Counted from the stretch's first letter, positions 1-7,306 are shown. The stretch is 11,726 nt of DNA from Candidatus Zixiibacteriota bacterium (GCA_023134875.1 JAGLUH010000066.1:1-11726), one strand, 5' to 3'. Notes: a model not told the origin generated them from the sequence alone. Numbers and translations: made by a program.

Positions 1-1459
1 CGGGGAGAATCGGATCAGATATATAATCATCAACATCAGCAACGAGAGCGACAACCAGGTCTGTGGTCATGATGGCGGCGGAACTGGAAATGTTGTTGAC
101 TGCTACCAGTGTATTGCTCCCCGAATAGCTGCGGCTGGAGGGGAAAGTAATATTCGAGAATAATGTCTGTCCGCTGCTGCCGGGGAAAGGGTCGCCGTCG
201 TCACCATAGCTGGAGTCCTTCTCCAACTGGTAGAGATTGTCCGCCTGCTCCAGCGCCACCAGGTAGTGTCCATTGTACGTATGTCCCGGATACCATTCGT
301 TGTCGTTGTCTGTCGACACGGCATCATCGATATGATAGATCAACAGGCCGCTGCCGGGAACATAAGTATCATAACCGACCTGCTGCCGGTTCTCGATCAG
401 GAAATACTCGCTGCTCGCCGCACCGTTGCTCCAGAGACGGAAGATGCCGGTCGAGTCGGTTTCTATCCTGGGAATGATCTGTGAGTTCACATTGGCGGTA
501 ACGTTGTTGGCGGTGGTAAAGCCACACTGCAAACGACACCAGGCGTCGAAATGAGCGGGTGAACCACCATTGCTATTGGGGCCGTTCCAGGAACCGGCAG
601 CCATTATTGACCATTTCCCCAGTCCACATGAGGAGTAATCGGTGTCATAGAGATCAGGCAGGCCGAAAATCGAATGCCCCAGCTCATGGCAGTGGACACC
701 GATGGTGGCGTCACCGGCGCTGAGAACATACTCCGGCTGGATACTGTAGATATATACTAGTTTACCATCCTTCGACATCGGGACATAGGTGGCCCACTTG
801 TGCGACCAGATCATGTTGTTAGCCTGGCCGGGATTCGACTCAGCCTCGGCGCCCTTGCCGGCATGTATCAGGGTTAGGCCATCAACCCAGCCATCATTGT
901 CGTTGTCATAGTCGGCGAAGTTTACTACGCCATCGACCAGGTTGACCAAATCCTCGACCAGCTTCTGGCAATTCTGCGGATAGGAACCGAGACCGCTGGC
1001 GCCGTTGACATAGTAGGAATAACTCTGGGGCGCACTCTGCCAGCCGAGTGAAGAGGGCAGGTTTACCGTCACTATGTCGATGGTGCCGTAGCTGACCTCA
1101 TTGTAGTAGTGTCTCACCGAGGGTGACTGCTGACTGAAGAGGAGACTGTCAAAATCAGCGGCGGCAACAGTCGCCGGATTGTCGGCAAACTCCACCAGGA
1201 TGCAGAGCAGTTTGTACTGTGAGGTAGCCGTACCGGTTGCCTGCTTGGCCATAGCCTTGACGGCGGGAGCGGCACCGGCAGCATCTACGCCGCGCTGCAG
1301 GAGTTCGTCACGGTGCGCCAGTGCATAGGGAAGCTCACCCCCCTGCTCGATAGCTTCCACCACTGCCGGATGAGGAGGCATCGCCACCGTTGTTGCCGTC
1401 AACAGGAAAACTGCGGCGATGGTTGTCGCTGTAATAATAATCGCTCCGCGCTCTGCCAT
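1..1459 (-). CDS. Secreted M6-family (immune inhibitor A-like) zinc metalloprotease, 5' part only
   Basis: The frame is open from the ATG at 1459 to the left edge (about 486 codons), so the C-terminus is missing. Residues 5-26 form a hydrophobic signal peptide, suggesting Sec export. A propeptide-like stretch (about 27-80) precedes the peptidase domain. Visible M6 hallmarks are an acidic Ca-loop-like segment DYDNDNDGWVDG (183-194), the zinc motif HELGH (258-262) followed by FGLPDLYD, and the downstream GKWSIMAAGSWNG segment. A further beta-rich region (about 300-486) follows. In M6 peptidases the two His bind zinc and the Glu is the catalytic base. Here the Gly-x-x-Asp after HELGH sits one residue further away than in InhA/PrtV. 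The start is supported by AAGGAG upstream of the ATG, 16 nt after the stop of the barrel gene, so it is the last visible gene of the operon. Such proteins often end in a sorting or adhesion domain, which cannot be seen here. Substrate unknown. Confidence 0.9.
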   Translation of the reverse strand, partial: MAERGAIIITATTIAAVFLLTATTVAMPPHPAVVEAIEQGGELPYALAHRDELLQRGVDAAGAAPAVKAMAKQATGTATSQYKLLCILVEFADNPATVAAADFDSLLFSQQSPSVRHYYNEVSYGTIDIVTVNLPSSLGWQSAPQSYSYYVNGASGLGSYPQNCQKLVEDLVNLVDGVVNFADYDNDNDGWVDGLTLIHAGKGAEAESNPGQANNMIWSHKWATYVPMSKDGKLVYIYSIQPEYVLSAGDATIGVHCHELGHSIFGLPDLYDTDYSSCGLGKWSIMAAGSWNGPNSNGGSPAHFDAWCRLQCGFTTANNVTANVNSQIIPRIETDSTGIFRLWSNGAASSEYFLIENRQQVGYDTYVPGSGLLIYHIDDAVSTDNDNEWYPGHTYNGHYLVALEQADNLYQLEKDSSYGDDGDPFPGSSGQTLFSNITFPSSRSYSGSNTLVAVNNISSSAAIMTTDLVVALVADVDDYISDPILP

Positions 1460-1475
1460 GATAATCTCCTTGTAG

Positions 1476-2726
1476 TTAGAACTGGAATGCTGTCGATATT
1501 GCGAACTGGCCACCTCTACCGCCCCACGGCACTATTCGGGCCGCGGCGGCATAAGCCAGGTCAAGATGTACCGGACCCAGGCTAAAGCCGGTACCGATTG
1601 ACGTGGAAAAGCTCTCGCTGCCACCGATGGCCAAACCGGAACGAAGCGCCAGGAAACCGGTCGCCGGATACTCAGCGCCGACACCAAGTCGCGGCTTGCG
1701 CGAGACAAAGGCACTGTTAACAAAACCTTGCCGGTAGCTGGCAGTCGCCAGGAATCTGCCGAAGTGGCGAGCGGCGCCTACCTCGATTTGCAGCGGCGGA
1801 CGAGAAGAGAAAGCATTGATAGGTATGATCTGGTTGTCGGAAACCAGGATGGTGTCCTCGCCGGCATTGTCAACAGTCAGATTATCAAACTGGAATGTAT
1901 AGAGGGTTTTCTCTGCCTGTTGGTTCCAGTTGATCGAAGCCAGCAGGTTCCTAATAACCAGGCCGTAGCGGGTATCACCTTTCGTGGCGGCAAGTCCGAG
2001 ATCAACCGCGTAACCGGAACCGCCCTGTGATTGGAGCATGGTCAGTCCACCCTCTCCGGCAAAACCTGTTGCCAGAGTGACGGCTTCGGCACTCAAGTCC
2101 TTGATGCCGAAATAGGCAAGCCCGCGAAGATACTTGAAGCTGGCGCCGGCATTAAGAGACAGGTCGTTTCTATTCAGGATATTTCGACCATAACTGACAC
2201 CGATGGCAACTGCGCTCCAGCCGGCAGCATCAGAACCATCAGCTGTTACCAACTCCCCCATCTTGTTGCCCATCAGGACAAGTTCAATCGGGTCTTTGGC
2301 GATGACGCCATAACCGCCGCCGATAACCTCACTGGTAAAGGCAAAGGAGCCAACCGAGAAAGAGAGAAGACTGGCGCTACCGGCAAAATCGAGACTGAGC
2401 CCATCCGTCGGTATCTTGCTCAGGATATCCTGCTTGTCTGCTTCGGTGAGGTAAGCGCCGTTATACTTATTGTAATCATTCAGCGAGAAAGCATTGTTAT
2501 TAACTCGGCCTGACAGCGAAAAGAGCTTGATCGAGTAGTTCGTTCTGCCCGGCAGCGCCAGGTTGGCCGGATTGAGGAGCGCCGCCTCGCAATTCGATGA
2601 GAGCAGCAGGTAGCTGTCGGCCATCCCCAGAGAGCGGGCGCTCTGCGCCGGCTGTCCCGCTGCCGATGGTATGGTCAACAGCAGCAGAACAGTAGTCAGT
2701 ATCGTAAGTAGTTTCGTGTATCTCAT
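1476..2726 (-). CDS. Outer-membrane beta-barrel protein, PorV/TraF-like
   Basis: Encodes 416 aa with a cleavable signal peptide (hydrophobic 5-20, AxA-like site near residue 23). The mature N-terminus, SARSLGMADSYLLLSSNCEAALLNPANLA-like (about 29-58), matches the start of PorV/PorQ and TraF/FadL-like barrels, where a helix and an NPA(N/G)LA loop plug the pore. The rest alternates short beta strands with Gly/Asn/Asp turns and ends in Phe (AFQF), the usual C-terminal signature for barrel assembly by BAM. Three ATG codons occur in tandem at 2732, 2729 and 2726. The Shine-Dalgarno sequence AAAGGAG abuts the first, so the third (6 nt spacing) is the likely start. It lies 48 nt after the lipoprotein gene and 16 nt before the protease gene. 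It could be a structural or transport barrel for the neighbouring surface proteins, or a PorV-like shuttle for type IX secretion substrates. Family assignment is by pattern only. Confidence 0.8.
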   Translation of the reverse strand: MRYTKLLTILTTVLLLLTIPSAAGQPAQSARSLGMADSYLLLSSNCEAALLNPANLALPGRTNYSIKLFSLSGRVNNNAFSLNDYNKYNGAYLTEADKQDILSKIPTDGLSLDFAGSASLLSFSVGSFAFTSEVIGGGYGVIAKDPIELVLMGNKMGELVTADGSDAAGWSAVAIGVSYGRNILNRNDLSLNAGASFKYLRGLAYFGIKDLSAEAVTLATGFAGEGGLTMLQSQGGSGYAVDLGLAATKGDTRYGLVIRNLLASINWNQQAEKTLYTFQFDNLTVDNAGEDTILVSDNQIIPINAFSSRPPLQIEVGAARHFGRFLATASYRQGFVNSAFVSRKPRLGVGAEYPATGFLALRSGLAIGGSESFSTSIGTGFSLGPVHLDLAYAAAARIVPWGGRGGQFAISTAFQF

Positions 2727-2774
2727 CATCATCTCCTTTGCCGTGACTCTTGGGTTTTCACATTGCTTTTCATC

Positions 2775-4748
2775 TTAGAAATCCTCCCCACCCACCCGGA
2801 CGCTGATCTCGACGCAGGCGACTATATCGAGGTAATCCTGGGAGCGAATGGTGACGGTTTGGCTGTCCGTTCCCGGGATATCGAGCAACGGGCCGACATA
2901 GATCGTCGGGTTGCGGAACACCGCGAATTCCTCGCTGGTCAGGTGGATAGTATTGTTGCTGACGATCTCGCCGATGACGATGCCGTTGTCATTGACGGTG
3001 GCCGCTGCGAAGGTGAGCGGGCCGATGGTTACCTGCGGATCGGTGTAGAGGGTGGTGGAATCAGTGGCGATGTATACTACTATGCTGGCGCCGAGGGGAA
3101 GATGATTGCTGATGGTGGCGTTGAATATCGCCTCATGGAGACGGTCAACTCGTTCGGAAATATCCTCGTCCACTTCCACCTTTTGCATCTCCCCTTCAAC
3201 CATCTCCGCATCTAACGTCAGAGTCAGCGGGGCAGTGATTACAGCAGAGGCTAAGAAGAAATCATTGTTGGTGATGGTTACGGTGCTCACACCATCGCCG
3301 ACGGTGGCAGTTCCCGACACTGTGATCGAACCGGGAATCGGCGAGAGCAAATCGGCTAGATCATCCGCACAAATGATGGTTTGTGATGGCGAGGACGGAG
3401 AACCGGCGGCGATGTTGCCGGTCAGGGTGAAGCTCTTGCCGTTATCTCCCTCGAGTTGTATGCTCAATTCGCCCGGAAGCTCGGAGCCGTTATGGATCGT
3501 CAGTTCCAGTTCCACCGCCGCTAAGGAAGCGCTGGCGAATCCTTCAGGAACCTCTATATCAATGGTGCTCTCAGTCCATTCGATTTCTGTCGGCGCAACT
3601 ACTGCCGTTGCGGTGGCAAAGTTGAGCTGGGATAATTCAAACTGAAAGCTGAAGTTGTCGCTTGAATTAATGTTGACAAACTCAGCGCCGGAAGAGGGGA
3701 TCAAGGCGCTGATCTGAGCCAGGATCGAATCAGCGATCGGTGCCACCTGCCAGCCGGCGAGATCGATATAGTAGTCTGCGACGCCGCCGGCACCCAGAGT
3801 GAAGGGAACGGAAAGAGCGCTGCCATCGTAGGTGATCTCCGGAAACGTGATGGTCAAATCGGCGGGTAGTGCAAGGTTGTTCTCAGCAGTAAATGTGAAA
3901 GTGCCAGTGGAAAACGTAGCGCCCAAAATATGATAGTCAGTGTTAAGTGCTGTGCGTTCCTCGTAGCTACTGGCGAATTCTTCCGTCTGTGCCGTGGCCG
4001 AACTGACATGGAACTCATCCGAATAAGTAAAGGTGAAATCGATAACACTGCCGGCCAGCGATTGCGAACTACCGCCGGGCGTGTGGAAGTAAATCTGTAG
4101 CATCAGATCAGAAGTGATAGCCTTGCCGTCAAGGGATACCGTATCAGTATAGGCTGCATCGACAGCCAGACCGCCGGGGAAGCTGCAGGTTGCTACCAGT
4201 TCCGTGCCCCCGTTTTGCCTCACTTCGCAGGAGATCGAATCCAGGGGCAGGACGGTATTGTTGATGGCGCTGTAAATAAGACTACCGTCGGCAATCACGG
4301 CCTGTGAGAATGAACTGGGTTGGTCAAATGCTTTGTCTACCTGGATGCCGGTATCGGGGACAACGCCCGCCGCCAACGGGACATAATCCACCAGTGCTAT
4401 CTGCTGCGCCTGCGGGGCCGGCGTCACAACCCTGATGTCGCCGATCTCTTTTGTATAGCTGGCATTAACAGCATCGAGTTGCAGCGTGTTGTCGATGGCG
4501 ACCGAGTCAAGCGTCTCCTCGATGAAAAAGAAACTGTTACCGGCGGAATCGGTGGCGATGTTGTCCGCTGCCAGCTTGTCAAACAGCTCTCCGGAGGAAA
4601 ACCGTTTGTTGATCAGGGGAACCTGGAAGGTGGTATCCCAGCTTGGCGCTTCCGGTGACTGGAAACTGCACCCGCTCAAAGTCAGGCTGCCCAGTATCAG
4701 CAGCGCTATTACTCCAGCTATTTTGCGGTTTGTTACGTCTTGTTTCAT
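2775..4748 (-). CDS. Large beta-rich surface lipoprotein with internal repeats
   Basis: Encodes 657 aa. The N-terminus is a lipoprotein signal peptide: a hydrophobic stretch (11-24) and lipobox LSGC with the lipidated Cys at 27. No retention-type Asp at +2 is present (Ser follows Cys), so outer-membrane sorting is plausible. A segment SPEAPSWDTTFQVPLINK (31-48) resembles the start of uncharacterised lipoproteins from candidate phyla. The remainder is beta-strand rich with few basic residues. Similar units containing N-x(2-3)-LP-x-x-(L/I)-x-(I/V) are seen near residues 163, 290, 420 and 548, a period of about 128, suggesting tandem Ig-like beta-sandwiches. No catalytic motif is recognisable. 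The start has AGGAGGAG 9 nt upstream (4758-4765). It is the first gene of the minus-strand operon with the barrel and the M6 protease. Likely a surface scaffold or partner of the barrel, but its function is unknown. Confidence 0.82.
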   Translation of the reverse strand: MKQDVTNRKIAGVIALLILGSLTLSGCSFQSPEAPSWDTTFQVPLINKRFSSGELFDKLAADNIATDSAGNSFFFIEETLDSVAIDNTLQLDAVNASYTKEIGDIRVVTPAPQAQQIALVDYVPLAAGVVPDTGIQVDKAFDQPSSFSQAVIADGSLIYSAINNTVLPLDSISCEVRQNGGTELVATCSFPGGLAVDAAYTDTVSLDGKAITSDLMLQIYFHTPGGSSQSLAGSVIDFTFTYSDEFHVSSATAQTEEFASSYEERTALNTDYHILGATFSTGTFTFTAENNLALPADLTITFPEITYDGSALSVPFTLGAGGVADYYIDLAGWQVAPIADSILAQISALIPSSGAEFVNINSSDNFSFQFELSQLNFATATAVVAPTEIEWTESTIDIEVPEGFASASLAAVELELTIHNGSELPGELSIQLEGDNGKSFTLTGNIAAGSPSSPSQTIICADDLADLLSPIPGSITVSGTATVGDGVSTVTITNNDFFLASAVITAPLTLTLDAEMVEGEMQKVEVDEDISERVDRLHEAIFNATISNHLPLGASIVVYIATDSTTLYTDPQVTIGPLTFAAATVNDNGIVIGEIVSNNTIHLTSEEFAVFRNPTIYVGPLLDIPGTDSQTVTIRSQDYLDIVACVEISVRVGGEDF

Positions 4749-4966
4749 TTATCAACACTCCTCCTGAAGCGTTTCCGCCATTGAGCCCCATCCTGCTCTT
4801 CCTTTGAGCGCAAGACCCGTGCCACCGCCTGTTTGATATGTAAGGGAATGATCTGCCGCCGCTTTTACCGGTAGCAAACACAGGTAGCTCTTCTCTTACT
4901 CAGCGAAATAGGGGGGAATGTCCGATAGAGTTGGGGAATCGGTGTTTGGGAAGAAGCACAAACTCC

Positions 4967-4995
4967 TTGACAATGGTTCATTTTGAACCGATAAT
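4967..4995 (+). promoter_or_regulatory. Sigma-70-type promoter of the WYL regulator gene
   Basis: A perfect -35 box TTGACA (4967-4972) is followed after exactly 17 nt by GATAAT (4990-4995), one mismatch from the TATAAT consensus. Predicted transcription start is near 5002, giving a leader of about 44 nt before the regulator's ATG. This is the best promoter match in the window. Confidence 0.7.
4975..4989. promoter_or_regulatory. Candidate operator: 15-bp inverted repeat inside the promoter spacer
   Basis: GGTTCA-TTT-TGAACC is a perfect 6-bp inverted repeat with a 3-nt centre, lying entirely between the -35 and -10 boxes. A third, imperfect half-site (GGTTTA, 5001-5006) follows the -10 box. 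A dimeric regulator bound here would block RNA polymerase, so negative autoregulation by the adjacent WYL protein is the simplest inference. Binding by another factor is possible. Confidence 0.5.
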
Positions 4996-5025
4996 ATTTT
5001 GGTTTAAGACAAAGAGTGATACTTG

Positions 5026-5049
5026 ATGTTTGCGGGCTATCGGCGATGA
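5026..5049 (+). CDS. Possible 7-codon leader ORF coupled to the WYL gene
   Basis: ATG at 5026 opens MFAGYRR and stops at TGA 5047-5049, overlapping the regulator's ATG (5046) as ATGA. A weak purine-rich AAAGAG lies about 10 nt upstream of this ATG, while the regulator's own ATG has no visible Shine-Dalgarno sequence. Translation by stop-start coupling is a possibility; the peptide itself need not have a function. Confidence 0.2.
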   Translation: MFAGYRR

Positions 5050-6011
5050 GCAAATCAGCCAGGCTGTTGACAATTCTGAACCTGTTACGTAGTAACCGCC
5101 GTCTGACCACCGGTGCGCTGGCGACCAGGTGTGGTGTCAGTGAACGCACGATCTATCGGGACGTTGTCTCGCTGGCGCAAGCGGGAGCGCCGATCTACTA
5201 CGACCACGGCTACAAACTCCTGCCGGGAACTTTCCTGCCTCCCATGAATCTCACCCTGCAGGAATATATCACACTCAAGATGGCGCTGGCGGCGCTGCCC
5301 TCCGGCAGGCTGGCGCTGGGGCGGGTGGTTATTGAAAACATCCTCGCCAAGATCGATCATGCGGTAAACAACACCATTCCGGAAGAGGTCAAAAAATCGC
5401 CGCCGCGCCATCAGATCGCCCTCAAGTCAACCCAGCATCCCCGCAGTTTCAAGCTGATCTTTGATCTGCTGCGACAGGCGGTTGATAACGATGTGGTGGT
5501 CAGGTTTGATTACGTGTCACTGGCTTCGGGCAAAACCAACCGGCGCGTAGACGCCTATTGCTTGGTATTTCGTGGTCGAGCTTACTATCTGATCGGCTAT
5601 TGTCATCTGCGTCGCGCCATGCGGCTTTTTCGGCTGGACCGGATCTCCCGGTTGACGGTTACCGATCAGAAATACGAGCGCGATCATCAGGTTACCCCTG
5701 AGAATTTCTTCGAGTCGTCCTGGGATGTTTTTAGCGGCGAACCGGTCAAGGTAACCCTGAAACTGACAGGGCGGGCGGCAACAGTAGTATTGACCGGCAG
5801 GCATCATCCCTCAGAGAGTGTTATCGAGCAGGCGGATGGCTCGGTCAAGTACACCGTGACGGTCGCCGGCATTGAGGAGATCAGCCGCTGGATTATCGGT
5901 TTCGGCGGCGACGCGGTTGTGCTTTCTCCCCGGAAACTGGCGGACAAGGTATACCAGACGGCCTGCGCTATTGAGAGGAATTATCGCTCCCCAACGCCCG
6001 CCCAAAAATAA
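5046..6011 (+). CDS. HTH-WYL domain transcriptional regulator
   Basis: Encodes 321 aa from the ATG at 5046; an in-frame GTG at 5016 would add 10 residues. Residues 5-60 are a DeoR/HTH_11-type winged helix (recognition helix around GVSERTIYRDV, 30-40; wing ending at YYDHGYKLL). Residues about 135-205 form a WYL domain with the signature as YYLIGY (180-185) and RLFRLDRI (193-200). Residues about 232-310 match the WCX C-terminal extension (RWIIGFGGDAVVLSP). The length is typical for single HTH-WYL-WCX proteins (300-330 aa). WYL domains are thought to bind nucleic acid or nucleotide ligands and control DNA binding; characterised members include PafBC, DriD and BrxR. The gene is divergent from the surface-lipoprotein operon, and its promoter overlaps a palindrome, so autoregulation and control of the divergent operon are both plausible. 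It lies 73 nt before efp, which has its own candidate promoter. There is no nearby defence or DNA-repair gene to suggest a specific regulon. Confidence 0.93.
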   Translation: MSKSARLLTILNLLRSNRRLTTGALATRCGVSERTIYRDVVSLAQAGAPIYYDHGYKLLPGTFLPPMNLTLQEYITLKMALAALPSGRLALGRVVIENILAKIDHAVNNTIPEEVKKSPPRHQIALKSTQHPRSFKLIFDLLRQAVDNDVVVRFDYVSLASGKTNRRVDAYCLVFRGRAYYLIGYCHLRRAMRLFRLDRISRLTVTDQKYERDHQVTPENFFESSWDVFSGEPVKVTLKLTGRAATVVLTGRHHPSESVIEQADGSVKYTVTVAGIEEISRWIIGFGGDAVVLSPRKLADKVYQTACAIERNYRSPTPAQK

Positions 6012-6041
6012 TTGCCAAAGCCGCCGATTATTACCTATATT
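6012..6041 (+). promoter_or_regulatory. Candidate promoter of the efp-rnhC-eIF2B-like operon
   Basis: TTGCCA (6012-6017) and TATATT (6036-6041), spaced 18 nt, start immediately after the WYL stop codon. Predicted start is around 6048, leaving about 37 nt of leader with the GGAGG ribosome binding site at 6075-6079. No terminator separates the WYL gene from efp, so read-through from upstream is also possible. Confidence 0.45.
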
Positions 6042-6084
6042 CTGCCGGTTTGCTTAGTATTGTTCAGCGCCAACGGAGGTTGAT

Positions 6085-6645
6085 ATGATATCCACCAGTG
6101 ATTTCAAAATCGGAATGAAAATTGCCATTGATGGCGAGCCATACTTCATAGTTGATTTCAGTCGTTCCGCCACCGGTCGCGGTCGGGCTAACGTGCGTAC
6201 CAAGCTGAAGAATATCCGCACCGGTCAGGTGCTGGACAAGACCTTCTCCTCGGGGGAATCATTTGCCGAACCCGATTTCAGCCATAAGAAGACACAGTAC
6301 CTGTACAATTCCGGTGATGAGTGGTTTTTCATGGATGCGCAGACCTATGACCAATTCTCGCTCAATAAAGATCAGTTGGGAGATTATATCTGGTACCTGA
6401 AGGAGAACGACGAATACACCATACTATATTTTGAAGGCAATCCGATCAATCTCGATATGCCGACATCGGTGATACTCAAGGTTGTGGAAGCGGAGCCCGC
6501 GGTCAAGGGCGACACTGTGTCCAACATCACCAAAATGGTCAAACTGGAAACCGGTTTGACGGTCAAGGCGCCCCCTTTCATCAAGGAGGGTGATCGCTTG
6601 AAGATAGACACGCGCACCGGCAAGTACCTGGAACGCGCCAATTGA
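6085..6645 (+). CDS. efp: Translation elongation factor P
   Basis: Encodes 186 aa, the standard length, with all three EF-P domains: KOW-like N-terminal domain (1-65), central OB domain (67-127) and C-terminal OB domain (130-186) ending in the signature DTRTGKYLERAN. EF-P binds between the P and E sites of the ribosome and speeds peptide-bond formation at polyproline stretches. The conserved loop that reaches the peptidyl-tRNA CCA end reads ATGRGRA, placing Arg32 where E. coli has the beta-lysylated Lys34 and Pseudomonas the rhamnosylated Arg32. Spacing to the following KLKN segment confirms the alignment. No epmA/epmB, earP or ymfI-like modification gene is in the window. The ATG at 6085 has GGAGG 5 nt upstream. 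It is the first gene of a tight three-gene run with rnhC and the eIF2B-like gene. Confidence 0.97.
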   Translation: MISTSDFKIGMKIAIDGEPYFIVDFSRSATGRGRANVRTKLKNIRTGQVLDKTFSSGESFAEPDFSHKKTQYLYNSGDEWFFMDAQTYDQFSLNKDQLGDYIWYLKENDEYTILYFEGNPINLDMPTSVILKVVEAEPAVKGDTVSNITKMVKLETGLTVKAPPFIKEGDRLKIDTRTGKYLERAN

Positions 6646-6646
6646 C

Positions 6647-7306
6647 GTGGCGAAATCAGTAGACTACATCGGGGGGGTAGATGAGTCGGGTAAGGGGGAT
6701 TTTTTCGGCCCCCTGGTGATTGCCGCCGCGGCGATCGGCAGGGAGCATGAATCTTTGCTGGCGAAGCTCAATGTTCGTGATTCCAAGAAGCTCACTGATG
6801 CCAGGGCGCTGGCGGTGGCCGAACGGTTGCGCCACCATATCCCCCATGATATCGTCGTAATCATGCCGGTTAAGTACAATGAGCTTTACCGGAAAATCGG
6901 CAATCTCAATCGCCTGCTGGCGTGGGGGCACGCTCGCGCGCTGGAGAACCTGCTGGCGCGGGTCGATTGCACGATGATAATCAGTGACAAATTCGGCAAG
7001 GAGGAATTGCTTAAGCGGGCGATCATGGAGAAGGGGCGACAGATTGAGTTAGTTCAGCAGACCAGGGGTGAGATACATCCGCCCGTGGCGGCGGCTTCGA
7101 TCATTGCGCGGGCGGAGTTCCTGAAGAAAATGGAGCAGTTGCGGCGTCGCTGGAAAATCGAATTTCCCAAAGGCGCTGCGTCACAGGTTGATCGGGCGGG
7201 CAAAAAATTCGTAGAGTCATTTGGGGAAAAACGACTCGAAGAAGTCGCCAAAGTGCATTTCAAGAACATGAGGAAGATCAATGATCTCGTCGGCAGAGTT
7301 CTTTGA
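6647..7306 (+). CDS. rnhC: Ribonuclease HIII, catalytic domain only
   Basis: Encodes 219 aa. The N-terminal motif VDESGKGDFFGPL (11-23) distinguishes RNase HIII from HII (DEAGRGPLAGP). Other family features are RDSKKLT (44-50), SDKFG (113-117) and the VAAASIIAR segment (147-155). Catalytic acidic residues visible are Asp12, Glu13 and Asp114; the fourth is probably Glu157 or Glu142. The enzyme cuts RNA in RNA-DNA hybrids, for example R-loops and primer remnants. Usual RNase HIII proteins are about 300 aa with an N-terminal TBP-like substrate-binding domain; this one starts directly at the catalytic fold. The frame upstream is closed by TAG at 6605-6607 and the only start is GTG 6647, so the short form is real in this sequence. 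It begins 1 nt after the efp stop and lacks a good Shine-Dalgarno sequence, implying translation by re-initiation from efp. It overlaps the next gene by 26 nt. Confidence 0.92.
   Translation: MAKSVDYIGGVDESGKGDFFGPLVIAAAAIGREHESLLAKLNVRDSKKLTDARALAVAERLRHHIPHDIVVIMPVKYNELYRKIGNLNRLLAWGHARALENLLARVDCTMIISDKFGKEELLKRAIMEKGRQIELVQQTRGEIHPPVAAASIIARAEFLKKMEQLRRRWKIEFPKGAASQVDRAGKKFVESFGEKRLEEVAKVHFKNMRKINDLVGRVL

Larger units (their letters stand above)
4749..5045. other. Divergent intergenic region between lipoprotein operon and WYL regulator
   Basis: This roughly 300-base stretch separates two genes transcribed away from each other and must hold the 5' control regions of both. The plus-strand promoter and a palindrome are at 4967-4995. 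A 7-bp direct repeat GGGGAAT occurs at 4913-4919 and 4933-4939, 20 bp apart. No convincing sigma-70 promoter could be picked out for the minus-strand operon; only its ribosome binding site (4758-4765) is clear. No terminator hairpin or RNA gene was seen. Confidence 0.6.

Noticed and set aside
2031..2513. 160-codon plus-strand ORF opposite the barrel gene
   Set aside because: Antisense shadow of a well-supported exported protein; no ribosome site or recognisable domain.
3106..3645. 179-codon plus-strand ORF opposite the lipoprotein gene
   Set aside because: Low-complexity Ser/Val/Ala composition typical of a reverse-frame shadow of a beta-rich protein.
5046..6011. WYL protein as marker of a phage-defence island
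   Set aside because: Neighbours are surface proteins and translation genes; no BREX, CBASS, restriction or other defence gene is visible.
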